64,000 bases of DNA from Amycolatopsis nigrescens CSC17Ta-90. Its GTDB lineage: Bacteria > Actinomycetota > Actinomycetes > Mycobacteriales > Pseudonocardiaceae. Under the pieces are notes generated by a model that was not told where the DNA came from, did no database searches, and saw only the letters and a list, made by a program, of their open reading frames with translations. The position numbers and the translations under genes are program-made. This document shows positions 1 to 8,780 of this stretch, piece after piece (position 1 is the first letter of the stretch; the number at the start of each line of letters is the position of its first letter). The stretch lies in the NCBI RefSeq assembly GCF_000384315.1, contig NZ_ARVW01000001.1, positions 5,270,157-5,334,156 on the forward strand, in the 5' to 3' direction.

Positions 1-10
1 GGCGGACCGG

Positions 11-253
11 TCAGCCAAGCGCATCGCGGAAGAAGCCTTCGTGCCTGGCGATGTTGCCGGGCAGGAAGTCGAGGACTTCCCGGCCTTCGGCGTCGAAGCC
101 GTGCGCACGCGGACTGCCGGTGAAACCGGCCGCGGCCAGCCGATCCAGCAGCGCGTGCACCGCCGGGGTCCAGTGCCCGGTCGGTCGCCGCACCGTGTTC
201 CCGATCCGCACCAGTTGGTTGACAGCACCGGCCAGCGGCTGCTCCTCGGGCAC
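11..253 (-). pseudogene. Aminoglycoside phosphotransferase-like fragment
   Basis: About 80 residues from a GTG at 253, resembling the N-terminus of actinomycete APH-family small-molecule kinases: a VRRPTGHWTPAVHALL stretch followed by GREVLDFLPG. The frame stops after FFRDALG at 11, long before the kinase catalytic loop. Another frame stays open from about base 25 to the window edge (AMRLADRSA), so a frameshift, or simply a cut-off gene, is possible. An in-frame GTG at 319 would add 22 residues of poor quality. Function cannot be claimed from this fragment. Confidence 0.45.
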
Positions 254-394
254 CCCACCTGGATAGCACGAGCGGAAGGCCGGGGTCGAACGATATTTCC
301 CGCTTGCCGGGCCGGACACGCTCGGGTGAATCGGCGCGCAGCCGGGCCGGTGGCGGGCTTACCCTCGCGCCGGGCGGCGAAGGGAGCGTGCCGG

Positions 395-2431
395 ATGGCC
401 GAGTCGGAGAGGCAGGCGGACGCGCCGCCCGAGCTGAGTGTCCGCGGGCGCAACCTGATTGTCGCCGCGATCATGCTGGGCATGCTGCTGGCCGCGCTGG
501 ACCAGACCATCGTGGCCACCGCGCTGCCCACCATCGTCAGCGATCTCGGCGGCGGCAGCCACCTGTCCTGGGTGGTCACCGCCTACCTGCTCGCCGAGAC
601 GATCATGACCGCGCTGATCGGCAAGTTCGGCGACCTGTACGGGCGCAAGAAGACCTTCATGCTCAGCGTGGTGCTGTTCCTGGTGGGCTCGTTCTTCTCC
701 GGCTGGGCCGACTCGATGACCTTCCTGATCGTCTTCCGCGCGGTGCAGGGCCTCGGCGCCGGCGGGCTGATGGTCACCGCGGCCGCGGTGATCGCCGACG
801 TGGTGCCGCTGCGGGAACGCGGCAAGTACCAGGGCGTGATGGGCTCGGTCTTCGGTGTGTCCACTGTGGTCGGTCCGCTGCTCGGCGGGTTGTTCGTGGA
901 CCACCTCAGCTGGCGCTGGGCCTTCTATGTGAACATCCCACTCGGCGTGCTGGTGCTGGTGATCGCCGCGGCCGCGCTGCCCACCGTGCGGGCGAGCGCG
1001 CGGGTCACCATCGACTACCTCGGCATCATGCTGATCGCGCTCGCGGCCACCGGGCTGACGCTGGTCACCAGCTGGGGCGGGACCGAGTACGCCTGGGGTT
1101 CGCCGACCATTCTGTGGATGGCCGGGATTTCGGTGCTGCTGCTGGTCGCGTTCGTCTTCGTCGAACTGCGCGCGGCGGAGCCGATGCTGCCGATGCGGCT
1201 GTTCCGCGGCAGCGTGTTCACCGTGTCCGGCGTGCTCAGCTTCATCGTCGGGTTCGCCATGCTAGGCGGGATCACGTACCTGCCGACCTATCTGCAGTAC
1301 GTGCGGGGCGACACGGCGACCGAGTCCGGGCTGGCCATGCTGCCACTGGTGGTCGGGCTGCTGCTGTCCTCGCTGTTCACCGGCACGGTGGTCAGCCGGA
1401 CCGGGATCTACCGGATCTTCCCGATCGTCGGTTCGGTCCTGATCACCGGCGGCCTGCTCTTGCTGTCCCTTTTGGACGCTCACACCGGCTATCCGCTCGC
1501 CGCGGCGTACATGCTGGTGCTCGGCGCTGGGGTCGGCTGCACCATGCAGGTGCCGATGATCGTGGTGCAGAGCACCGCCGACTACCGCGACCTCGGGGTC
1601 GCCACGTCGGGGGTCAGCTTCCTGCGCACGATGGGAAGTTCCTTCGGGGTGGCCATCTTCGGCACGATCTACGCCGGTTCGCTGCCGGACAACCTTGCCG
1701 CCGCGCTGGCGTCGAACCCGCTGCCGGCCGGGGTCGACCCGAGGGTGGCGCAGAGCCCGCAGGGGCTGCACGCGCTGCCGGAGGCGGTGCGCGCGCCGAT
1801 CATCGGCGCCTATGTGGACACCCTGCAGATGATGTTCCTGCTCGCCGCGCCGGTCGGCGTGCTGGCGCTGCTGGTTGCGTTGCTGCTCAAGCAGGTCCCG
1901 CTGCGGGACACCTCGCGGGCCGGGGCGAGCGGCAACAGCGGGCTCGGCGAGGGGTTCGCCGCACCGTCCACGAACGACTCGCGACGGGAGCTGGAGAAGA
2001 TCATCGGCGCGGTGGTGGCCAGGCAGCAGGCCGATCCCGGCCCGGAGATACTGGCCAGGTCCGGGCTGTCGATCAGCTTCGCGCAGGCATGGCTGCTCGG
2101 CCAGTTCTTCCGGGCCGGCCTGGCCGGCGGCGACGCCACCCTGCAGCGGATTGCCTCCTGGCGCGAGGTGCCCGCCGGGATCTTCGAGCCGACCGCGAGC
2201 CGGCTCGTGGCGGACGGGTACCTCACCGAGACGGACGGCCACTACCGGTTCACCCACGAGGGCACCGAGCTGATCGCCAGGTTCGTCGGCTGCTGGCGGA
2301 TCTGGCTGCTGGAGAAGCTGGGTGACCTGGAGGAGACCAAGGACCTGGACTTCCGCACCGTGGTCGACGAGACCGCCGAGCGGCTGATCAGCACCGGCCG
2401 CGCGATGGGCGAAGGCCGGCACGCCGCCTGA
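395..2431 (+). CDS. DHA2-family MFS drug/proton antiporter with C-terminal winged-helix tail
   Basis: 678-aa EmrB/QacA-type exporter, predicted 14 membrane segments. ALDQTIVATALPTI is the classic motif of helix 1, and GKFGDLYGRKK is motif A in the first cytoplasmic loop. It should expel drugs or metabolites across the plasma membrane using the proton gradient. Membrane segments end near residue 510; after that come about 160 soluble residues resembling a MarR-like winged helix (EPTASRLVADGYLTETDGHY), a fusion seen in other actinomycete DHA2 pumps. I chose the ATG at 395, preceded by AGGGAG, over longer in-frame extensions whose translation is low complexity. The neighbouring kinase fragment diverges from it. 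Substrate unknown. Confidence 0.88.
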   Translation: MAESERQADAPPELSVRGRNLIVAAIMLGMLLAALDQTIVATALPTIVSDLGGGSHLSWVVTAYLLAETIMTALIGKFGDLYGRKKTFMLSVVLFLVGSFFSGWADSMTFLIVFRAVQGLGAGGLMVTAAAVIADVVPLRERGKYQGVMGSVFGVSTVVGPLLGGLFVDHLSWRWAFYVNIPLGVLVLVIAAAALPTVRASARVTIDYLGIMLIALAATGLTLVTSWGGTEYAWGSPTILWMAGISVLLLVAFVFVELRAAEPMLPMRLFRGSVFTVSGVLSFIVGFAMLGGITYLPTYLQYVRGDTATESGLAMLPLVVGLLLSSLFTGTVVSRTGIYRIFPIVGSVLITGGLLLLSLLDAHTGYPLAAAYMLVLGAGVGCTMQVPMIVVQSTADYRDLGVATSGVSFLRTMGSSFGVAIFGTIYAGSLPDNLAAALASNPLPAGVDPRVAQSPQGLHALPEAVRAPIIGAYVDTLQMMFLLAAPVGVLALLVALLLKQVPLRDTSRAGASGNSGLGEGFAAPSTNDSRRELEKIIGAVVARQQADPGPEILARSGLSISFAQAWLLGQFFRAGLAGGDATLQRIASWREVPAGIFEPTASRLVADGYLTETDGHYRFTHEGTELIARFVGCWRIWLLEKLGDLEETKDLDFRTVVDETAERLISTGRAMGEGRHAA

Positions 2432-2498
2432 CGGGCAAATAGCCGGCTTTTTGCCCTTCAGGCTCGACCCGCTTTTCGGCTCGTTGGCGGCCGAGTTA

Positions 2499-2522
2499 AC
2501 CTATGATCCTAGGTAAATAGGT
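2499..2522 (+). promoter_or_regulatory. Putative YtrA/GntR operator overlapping a -10 element
   Basis: A perfect inverted repeat, ACCTA-N6-TAGGT (2499-2514), is followed by a third half-site TAGGT at 2518-2522. It contains TATGAT (2502-2507), a plausible -10 hexamer. It lies just upstream of the GntR gene. YtrA-type regulators commonly repress their own ABC operon, so autorepression by blocking the promoter is a reasonable inference. Confidence 0.5.
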
Positions 2523-2529
2523 CTAGGGG

Positions 2530-2928
2530 GTGTGGCGGTTGTTCGAGTTCCGGTTCGACGGCGGGTCCGGCGTTCCGCCGTACCTCCAGCTGGTGCACCA
2601 GGTCGAGCACGCGCTGCGGCTGGGGGAGCTGCGGATCGGTGACCGCCTGCCGACCGTGAAGGAGGTCGCCAGGCAGCTGGTGATCAACCCGAACACGGTG
2701 CTCAAGGCTTATCGCGAGCTGGACCACCGCGGCCTGGTGGCCGGACGGCCCGGCCAGGGCACCTTCATCGAACGCGGCCTGGACGGGCTGGCCGCGGAGA
2801 AGCAGGCCGAACTCCGCGCGGGGCTGGAGAACTGGCTGGCCGCCGCGCGGGAGGCGGGCATGGACGCCGAGGGCGTCGCCGCACTGGTGGCGTCCGCGCT
2901 GCACGACTTCGGTAAGGAGAACAAGTGA
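2530..2928 (+). CDS. YtrA-subfamily GntR transcriptional regulator
   Basis: 132 aa. The N-terminal GntR winged helix is clear: SGVPPYLQLVHQ, GDRLPTVKEVARQL and NPNTVLKAYRELDHRGLV. It has only a short helical C-terminal part, typical of the YtrA group that controls ABC transporter operons. The stop overlaps the start of the ATPase gene by four bases, so the three genes form one operon (regulator, ATPase, permease). Start is either GTG 2530 or TTG 2539; the latter sits at better distance from AGGGGG. Likely autoregulated through the palindrome just upstream. Effector unknown; cell-envelope antibiotics are typical for the family. Confidence 0.88.
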   Translation: MWRLFEFRFDGGSGVPPYLQLVHQVEHALRLGELRIGDRLPTVKEVARQLVINPNTVLKAYRELDHRGLVAGRPGQGTFIERGLDGLAAEKQAELRAGLENWLAAAREAGMDAEGVAALVASALHDFGKENK

Positions 2929-3815
2929 CCGCAACGGCGATCGCGACCAGGGAGCTGGGCAAGCGCTACGGTCGCAGCTGGGGGCTGCGGGACTGCACGC
3001 TGGACATCGACGCCGGCCGCGTGGTGGGCCTGGTCGGGCCGAACGGCGCCGGCAAGTCCACCCTGCTGAACCTGATGGTGGGCCTGCTCCGGCCCTCCGC
3101 CGGCGAGCTCGAACTGCTCGGCGAGCCGGTCGGTCCGAACCAGGTGCTGGACCGGGTCGCCTATCTCGACCAGCGGCATTCCCTCTACGACACGTTCAGA
3201 GTCGGCGAAATGCTCGAAGCGGGACGCCGGCTGAACACCCGCTGGCATCCCGGTATCGCGCTGGAACGGTTGCGCGCACTGGAGATTCCGCTGGAACGCA
3301 AGGTCGGCAAGCTCTCCGGCGGGCAGCGGGCGCAGGTGGCGCTCGCGATCGCGCTGGCGACCCGGCCGGAGCTGCTGGTGCTCGACGAGCCGGTCGCCAG
3401 CCTCGATCCCCTGGCCCGCAGGGAACTCATGTCGGTGCTGATGGAGGCCAAGGCGGAATGGGACTGCACGGTGGTGCTGTCCTCGCACGTGGTGGCCGAA
3501 CTGGAACGGCTGTGCGACTACCTGGTGGTGCTCGACCACGGGCAGGTGAAACTGGCCGGTGACATCGACGACCTGTTGGCGCAGCACAGCCTGCTCGTCG
3601 GACCTCTGTCTACTGTGGACGAAGTCGCGGCCGGACGGCGGGTGCTGTACCGCGAGCACCGGGCGGACCGCGCCTGCCTGCTGGTCAGGCAGGACCCGGG
3701 ACCGCTGCCGGAGCACTGGCGGCCGAGGCGGGTGAACCTGGAGGACCTCGTCCTGTACTACCTGTCCGAATCCAGCGCGGCCGTGCGACCGGCGCGAGCG
3801 GAGGTGCCCGCATGA
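2925..3815 (+). CDS. ABC transporter ATP-binding protein
   Basis: 296-aa ATPase subunit on the cytoplasmic face of an exporter. Visible motifs in order: Walker A GPNGAGKS, Q-loop region AYLDQRHSLYD, signature LSGGQRAQ, Walker B LLVLDEP and the switch histidine in SSHVV. The C-terminal 70 residues (after about 220) are less conserved and probably contact the permease. GTG start at 2925 overlaps the GntR stop (GTGA) and follows AAGGAG. It pairs with the permease, with which it overlaps by four bases (ATGA). Probably exports or removes a hydrophobic compound; substrate unknown. Confidence 0.9.
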   Translation: MTATAIATRELGKRYGRSWGLRDCTLDIDAGRVVGLVGPNGAGKSTLLNLMVGLLRPSAGELELLGEPVGPNQVLDRVAYLDQRHSLYDTFRVGEMLEAGRRLNTRWHPGIALERLRALEIPLERKVGKLSGGQRAQVALAIALATRPELLVLDEPVASLDPLARRELMSVLMEAKAEWDCTVVLSSHVVAELERLCDYLVVLDHGQVKLAGDIDDLLAQHSLLVGPLSTVDEVAAGRRVLYREHRADRACLLVRQDPGPLPEHWRPRRVNLEDLVLYYLSESSAAVRPARAEVPA

Positions 3816-4735
3816 TCTGGCTGACCTGGCGGCAGCACCGGCTCAAGCTCTTCGGCCTCGGCGCGGTCTTCTTCGCGGCCGCCGCGGTCTACCTGGCGAT
3901 GGGGCTGGGCATGCGCGGCTCGCTGCCCGCGGTGGACCTGCCGCACTGCTTCGGTGGCGCGGTCGATTCCCGTTGCGGCGACTGGCCTTCGCTGATCTAC
4001 TTCGTGCACAACTACGCCCAGCTGCTGATCTCCCTGTTGCCCGCGGTGGTGGGCATGTTCCTCGGCGCCCCGCTGGTCGCGGCCGAGCTGGAGCACCACA
4101 CCTTCCGCTACGTGTGGACCCAGGACGTCGCGCGGAGCCGGTGGCTGCGGTCGAAGCTGCTCTTCCTCGGCGGTTTCGTGCTGGTGTTCGCCGAGGTCTT
4201 CGCGGGCGCCTACGCCTGGTGGTTCGCGCCGGCCGTCACCTCGGAGGGCCGGTTCGACACCTTCGACTTCGGGTTGATCTCGTTCCCGGCGACCTGCCTG
4301 TTCGGGTTCGTGCTCGGGGTCGCCGCCGGCGCGGTGTTCCGCCGGACCCTGCCGGGAATGGCGGTGGCGCTGGCCGGGTTCCTGCCGGTGCTCGTGGTGG
4401 TGAAGAACTGGCTGCGTCCGTACTATTTGGACCCCGTGCTGCTGGAGAACACCGCCGGCGGCGCGCTGCGGGCGGGCGACCCGGTGTTCCGCGACGCGGC
4501 GGGCGTGCTGCACGGGTACGACGAGGCGATGGCGATCGCGGGCCTTCCCCGGCCGTCGATCATGGGCACCGAGCCGTCCGAAGTCCTCGAACGGGCCGGG
4601 CTCACCCGGCTCTACCCGGTGCAGCCAGGCGACCGGTTCTGGCTCCTGCAGCTCATCGAGGCCGGCCTGTTCCTCGCGCTGGCGGCCGGTTGCGTGCTGC
4701 TCTCCTTCTGCTGGATCCGGCGGCGGCTGACCTGA
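3812..4735 (+). CDS. ABC transporter permease
   Basis: 307-aa integral membrane protein beginning MIWLTWRQHR, the usual opening of the ABC-2-like permeases coupled to YtrA-type regulators. About six hydrophobic helices can be counted, including residues 12-30, a segment near 70-90, one around 130-150 and one at 285-302 just before the arginine-rich C-terminus (WIRRRLT). A cysteine-containing loop between helices 1 and 2 (HCFGGAVDSRCGDW) faces outside and could form a disulphide. Last gene of the regulator-ATPase-permease operon. Confidence 0.85.
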   Translation: MIWLTWRQHRLKLFGLGAVFFAAAAVYLAMGLGMRGSLPAVDLPHCFGGAVDSRCGDWPSLIYFVHNYAQLLISLLPAVVGMFLGAPLVAAELEHHTFRYVWTQDVARSRWLRSKLLFLGGFVLVFAEVFAGAYAWWFAPAVTSEGRFDTFDFGLISFPATCLFGFVLGVAAGAVFRRTLPGMAVALAGFLPVLVVVKNWLRPYYLDPVLLENTAGGALRAGDPVFRDAAGVLHGYDEAMAIAGLPRPSIMGTEPSEVLERAGLTRLYPVQPGDRFWLLQLIEAGLFLALAAGCVLLSFCWIRRRLT

Positions 4736-4920
4736 GCGCGAAGCGCGCATGAGGCCACTTGGGACCGTGAGATTCCGTTGAACCGCAACGGGTTCCGGCC
4801 GGTGACCCAGCTCACTCCGGCACCGGGTTGCACGTGCAACGGAGATCCAGATCCGAGCCGGTTGCTGGCAGCGCGTCAGTTAGCCTTCCCTCCAGTACTT
4901 GCCGGCGAGGAAGGAAGAAC

Positions 4921-5232
4921 ATGGCCGACGGCTATACCGTGCAAGCGGAAAAACTCAACAACGCGGCGAAAACGCATCTCGGCGGGCTGGTCCAGGATCT
5001 GGAGCTGGCCAGGCGCAAGATCGAGTCGACCGCGCAGCACGATGTGGCGTTCACCGCCGGCGACGAGCTGTTCGCGAGTACCAAGCCGAGGTGGGAGGAG
5101 GCCCGGCACTATCTGAACCGGGTCTTCCTGGACAACATCGAGAACCTGACCCTTGCCGCGGAGGCGTTGCACGAGGTCGCCGAACGTTACGTCGAGGCCG
5201 AGCGGGCCGGGGTCGAGGGGATGCCGTCATGA
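4921..5232 (+). CDS. EspC-like type VII secretion-associated protein
   Basis: 103-aa helical protein with the layout of the ESX-1 EspC/WXG100-like family: two long amphipathic helices (residues about 5-35 and 50-95) around a short linker. No canonical WXG is present. Such proteins are small substrates or chaperone-like partners of type VII secretion. Start ATG 4921 follows AAGGAAG; a longer 5' extension has no ribosome binding site. It overlaps the next gene by four bases (ATGA), giving a three-gene operon with a WSG protein and a YbaB-like protein. No secretion ATPase is visible in the window. Confidence 0.7.
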   Translation: MADGYTVQAEKLNNAAKTHLGGLVQDLELARRKIESTAQHDVAFTAGDELFASTKPRWEEARHYLNRVFLDNIENLTLAAEALHEVAERYVEAERAGVEGMPS

Positions 5233-6332
5233 GCGCGTGGACACAGGACATGGAGGAGCACTCCGGCACCTTCCGGGCGATCTGGAAGCAGTACGGGGCC
5301 GGCTATCTGATGTTCGGCACGGACAACCCGCCGGTGGGCTTCGACACCGACGACCCCACGCTCGAAGACAAGATGAACGAGGTGGACGGCCGCATCCGGG
5401 ACCTGTACGCCGACTTCTGCTCCGGCGAGCCGTCCGAGGCCAAGCTGACCGTGGAAAGCCTCGGCAACGCGATCTCGGACATCCGGGAGAACTTCCACGA
5501 GCACCTCGACGGGATGGACATCTACCTGGAGGACTGGTCCGGCGACGCCTCGGACAACTTCCGCGAATACCTGAACCAGATGAAGGATGCGCTGAACCGG
5601 AAACAGGACTGCCTGGAGGCCGCCAAGGGTGCGATCCAGGCTTACCACGACTTCTCCGTCGCGTTCCGGGGCAACATCCTCGACCTGGTCGAGCAGACCC
5701 AGGCGGCGCTGGACCAGGTGAAGGAAGAGGAAGAAGCCCGCAGCGAGCGGAAGAAGCTCGCCATCCTCTCCGCCTGCGTCACCGTGGGGGCGGCACTGGC
5801 GGCGATACCCACCGCGGGCGCCAGCATGGGTGCGGCGATGGCGGCCGTCGGCGCTTCTCTGGTCGCCGGTGGCGCCGGGGTGCAGGCGATCTCGGTCGGC
5901 GGCAACTCGCGGGGCGAGGTGATCGCGAACATGCTGGAAGAGGGCGACAAGATCGTCAAGGACGCGATCGAGGCCAAGGGCAGGGTGGAGCAGGCGCTGT
6001 TCAAGGTGACCACGTTCGTCACCGACGTCAAGGGCAGCAACCTGCAGCAGGTGCGCCCGGACCGGCCGCAGCTGATCACCGACGAGAAGTTCGACCCCGA
6101 GGGCTTCCACCCGGACGGCCAGTCCAAGGAGGACCGCAAGGGGGTCGGCAAGGGCGACCTGGTGGCCGAACCGGACAAGGCCGATGACGAGAAGCGCGAT
6201 CACTACATCCAGGACCCGTCGGACCAGCAGTGGGAGTTCGACGGCCCGTTCGGCCTGCCCAAGCTGAAGGACCCGGAGCGCGGACCGGACGCGTATGAGG
6301 AACAGGGCCCGGTCGGTGAGCGGGCGCGGTAA
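5229..6332 (+). CDS. Type VII secretion-associated WSG/helical protein
   Basis: 367 aa. Residues 1-170 are helical with a WXG-like turn (LEDWSGDASDNF). A coiled-coil stretch rich in E/K (DQVKEEEEARSERKK) leads into a 45-residue Ala/Gly-rich hydrophobic segment (about 175-220), likely membrane-inserting. The last 100 residues are charged, Pro/Asp-rich and probably disordered. It resembles large ESX substrate-like proteins encoded beside EspC-like partners in actinomycetes. Translationally coupled to both neighbours: ATGA overlap upstream, one-base overlap downstream. Exact role unknown. Confidence 0.62.
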   Translation: MSAWTQDMEEHSGTFRAIWKQYGAGYLMFGTDNPPVGFDTDDPTLEDKMNEVDGRIRDLYADFCSGEPSEAKLTVESLGNAISDIRENFHEHLDGMDIYLEDWSGDASDNFREYLNQMKDALNRKQDCLEAAKGAIQAYHDFSVAFRGNILDLVEQTQAALDQVKEEEEARSERKKLAILSACVTVGAALAAIPTAGASMGAAMAAVGASLVAGGAGVQAISVGGNSRGEVIANMLEEGDKIVKDAIEAKGRVEQALFKVTTFVTDVKGSNLQQVRPDRPQLITDEKFDPEGFHPDGQSKEDRKGVGKGDLVAEPDKADDEKRDHYIQDPSDQQWEFDGPFGLPKLKDPERGPDAYEEQGPVGERAR

Positions 6333-6997
6333 TGGCCGGACCTGAGGCCAGCGACCTCGACGATCGGGCCGCACGCCTGCGAGCACGCACGGAAGGCATT
6401 CGCGAGCAGGCACTTCGCAAGCAGCAGGCGCTGGAATGGGCGCAGCGGCAGACCGCCGCGGTCGAGGGCACGGCGGCGTCCGGTGACGGCCTGATCCGGG
6501 CCACGGTCGACGAGACCGGCATGCTCACCGGCCTGGAGCTGGCACCGCGGGTGCAGGGCACCCAGCCCGCTGAGCTGGCACGCGCGATCACCGCCGTGGT
6601 GCAGTGCGCCGCGGCGCACGCGCGGAACCAGATCCGGGACACCTACGCCGGGCTGCAGAACGAGGGCGTCATCACCGAACTGCCGTCGACCCTGCTGCCC
6701 GCGCCCGAGGTGGGGGACGGTCGGATCACCCTGTCCGCCACCGCTGGACCTGCACCGGTGGACACCCCGGCCGTGCTCCGCCCGACCCCGGAAGGCGCGG
6801 CCACTGCGTCCAGCAAGGACCAGGCGTCGGACAAGCCGGTGGTGTCCGAGCCGGCGGGCACCGAGAACGGCCCGGCGATCCTGCGTCCGGCGATGGAAAG
6901 TCCCGCGCCGGACAACACCGTGTCGGAGAACCCGGCCGACCGCCGCCCCGGCGACGACGGCCCGCCGAGCACCTGGATGCGCAGGGCGACCTGGTGA
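6332..6997 (+). CDS. YbaB/EbfC family protein
   Basis: 221 aa. Residues about 10-110 match the YbaB/EbfC fold: an N-terminal helix followed by GDGLIRATVDETGMLTGLEL, an amphipathic strand pair and a second helix. YbaB proteins are small dimeric nucleoid-binding proteins. In actinomycetes, copies are often placed in ESX-like operons, where their job is not established. The C-terminal half is a Pro/Ala/Thr-rich low-complexity tail, probably disordered. ATG overlaps the upstream TAA by one base. A strong terminator immediately follows the stop. Confidence 0.75.
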   Translation: MAGPEASDLDDRAARLRARTEGIREQALRKQQALEWAQRQTAAVEGTAASGDGLIRATVDETGMLTGLELAPRVQGTQPAELARAITAVVQCAAAHARNQIRDTYAGLQNEGVITELPSTLLPAPEVGDGRITLSATAGPAPVDTPAVLRPTPEGAATASSKDQASDKPVVSEPAGTENGPAILRPAMESPAPDNTVSENPADRRPGDDGPPSTWMRRATW

Positions 6998-7040
6998 TCA
7001 CCGGTGGTGGAGCGGCATGGCCCGCTCCACCACCGGTGAT
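6997..7040. terminator. Rho-independent-type hairpin ending the type VII-like operon
   Basis: Perfect 19-bp stem: arms 6997-7015 (ATCACCGGTGGTGGAGCGG) and 7022-7040, with a 6-nt loop. It begins on the last base of the YbaB stop codon. No T-run follows, as is common in high-GC actinomycetes. Confidence 0.85.
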
Positions 7041-7076
7041 TTGCGCGAGCCGCTGCTCGCGAGGGAGGCTGGAGGC

Positions 7077-7763
7077 ATGTACCGGGAACGTGGCTCGCGC
7101 ATCCCCGGCGCGGTGGTGTGGTCCTGGGCGGCGACCGCGGCGGCCACCCGGAATCGCGTGCTGCCCGACGGGTGCATGGATCTGCTGTGGCACAACGGCG
7201 AACTGCTGGTGGCCGGTCCCGATACGCAGGCGTATGTCGTCTCCGAGACCGAAGGTGCGCACTACACGGGGCTGCGGTTCGCTCCCGGTACCGCGCCCGC
7301 GGTGCTCGGGGTGCCGGCGCACGAGCTGCGGAACCAGCGGGTGCCGCTGGCCGCGCTCTGGCCGGAGCGGACGGTCCGGCCGCTGGCCGAACGGGTCGCC
7401 GCCGCGCCGGAGCGGGAAAACGCACTCGAGGCGGTGGTCGCCGAGCGGCTGAGTGCGGCCCCGCCACCCGATCCCTTGTGCGGCGCGGTGGTGACCGCGT
7501 TGCGGGGCGGCAGCACCGTCGCGGACACCGCGCGGGCCGCCGGGCTGAGCGAGCGGCAGCTGCATCGCCGCAGCCTGGCCGCTTTCGGTTACGGCCCCAA
7601 GACACTGGCCAAGGTGCTGCGGCTCGGGCAGGCGCTGGAACTCGCCCGCAGCGGTGTCGGGCTGGCGACCGTCGCGGTGACGGCCGGTTACGCCGACCAG
7701 AGCCATCTCGCCCATGACATCAAGGTGCTGACCGGGGTGCCGCTCAGGGCGCTGACCACTTAG
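7077..7763 (+). CDS. AraC-family transcriptional regulator
   Basis: 228 aa. The N-terminal half carries a DUF6597-like sensing domain with RVLPDGCMDLLWHNGELLVAGPDT, a signature of this AraC subgroup. The C-terminal AraC DNA-binding domain (about 140-225) shows two helix-turn-helices (TVADTARAAGLSERQLHRR and VAVTAGYADQSHLAHDIK). ATG 7077 follows GGGAGGCTGGAGG. The longer in-frame start at 7017 lies inside the preceding terminator stem and is rejected. Stand-alone gene; target unknown. Confidence 0.85.
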   Translation: MYRERGSRIPGAVVWSWAATAAATRNRVLPDGCMDLLWHNGELLVAGPDTQAYVVSETEGAHYTGLRFAPGTAPAVLGVPAHELRNQRVPLAALWPERTVRPLAERVAAAPERENALEAVVAERLSAAPPPDPLCGAVVTALRGGSTVADTARAAGLSERQLHRRSLAAFGYGPKTLAKVLRLGQALELARSGVGLATVAVTAGYADQSHLAHDIKVLTGVPLRALTT

Positions 7764-7903
7764 GACTAGTACTGCATCGGCACTTGGTAGTGCCGAACCG
7801 GACAAGGGGATCTCACAGTACCTGTATCGCCAGGGTCTCCCAGACGTCCAGGACGCCTGCCAACCTGTTTGAGTCGGCTCCCAGCTACACCGAGGAGAAG
7901 TAA

Positions 7904-8707
7904 ATGGCGGACAGCCAGTTCACCACTCACTCAGGACTTTTCGATCTGAGTGGGAAGTGTGCACTTGTCACTGGCGGCACCAGGGGAATTGGGATGATGA
8001 TCGCGCGCGGCCTTCTGCAGGCGGGCGCCCGCGTCGTCGTCAGCTCACGCAAGGCAGACGCGTGCGCGGAGGCACAGCATCTACTGTCCGAATTCGGCGA
8101 CGTTCAAGCAATCCCCGCTGACCTGTCCAGGTACGACGAGTGCCAGCGCCTCGCTGATCTGGTCAAGGCCGACTCGGAACGCCTGGACATCCTCGTCAAC
8201 AATGCGGGAGCGATGTGGCGCGAGCCGCTGGAGACGTTCCCGGCCGAGGCATGGGACGCAGTGATCGACCTCAACCTCAAGTCGCCGTTCTGGCTGGTGC
8301 AGGCGCTGCTGCCCGCACTGCGCAGGGCGGGCACCGCCGATGATCCCGCGCGGATCATCAACATCGGCAGTATTGCCGCCATCCACGTCGCCGAGGCGCC
8401 CAACTACTCGTACGCCAGCAGCAAAGCGGCACTCCATCAACTCACCAGGGTGCTTGCCAGGGAACTGGGCCCGCAGCACGTCACGGTGAACGCGGTAGCC
8501 CCAGGAGTGTTCCCGTCGCAGATGATGGCGGCCACGATCGATGCCATCGGCGACACGATCGCGGCGAAGGCCCCTCTGCGCCGGCTCGGCCGCGACGACG
8601 ACATGGCAGGTGTCGCCGTGTTCCTCGCCAGCCGGGCCGGGTCTTATCTGACGGGCACCATCGTCCCGGTCGACGGCGGCACCGCCACGACCGCATCGGG
8701 TACCTAG
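7904..8707 (+). CDS. SDR-family NAD(P)-dependent oxidoreductase
   Basis: 267-aa classical short-chain dehydrogenase. Cofactor motif TGGTRGIG is near residue 24, NNAG near 100, the catalytic serine in INIGS, and the YxxxK pair at Y170/K174 (YASSK). The C-terminus ends in VDGG, usual for the classical type. It is similar to the RhlG-like/gluconate 5-dehydrogenase group of soluble enzymes reducing a carbonyl with NADPH, but the substrate cannot be read from sequence. Start ATG follows GAGGAG. The next gene on the same strand is an MmyB-type regulator that may control it. Confidence 0.88.
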   Translation: MADSQFTTHSGLFDLSGKCALVTGGTRGIGMMIARGLLQAGARVVVSSRKADACAEAQHLLSEFGDVQAIPADLSRYDECQRLADLVKADSERLDILVNNAGAMWREPLETFPAEAWDAVIDLNLKSPFWLVQALLPALRRAGTADDPARIINIGSIAAIHVAEAPNYSYASSKAALHQLTRVLARELGPQHVTVNAVAPGVFPSQMMAATIDAIGDTIAAKAPLRRLGRDDDMAGVAVFLASRAGSYLTGTIVPVDGGTATTASGT

Positions 8708-8724
8708 GCGTCGGGTCTCAACGG

Positions 8725-8739
8725 GGTACCAGCAGTACC
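8725..8739. promoter_or_regulatory. Palindrome before the MmyB-type regulator gene
   Basis: GGTAC-N5-GTACC inverted repeat 42 bases upstream of the regulator start. The half CAGTACCT (8733-8740) recurs at 7816-7823 upstream of the SDR gene, so one regulator may bind both places. Inference only. Confidence 0.35.
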
Positions 8740-8780
8740 TCCCTTCGCCCGCGGACAGGGCCTATGGTGAAGGGGTGGCC

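Noticed and set aside
41..394. N-terminal extension of the MFS exporter gene
   Set aside because: Low-complexity Arg/Gly translation antisense to the kinase fragment; the ATG at 395 has a ribosome site and a normal DHA2 start.
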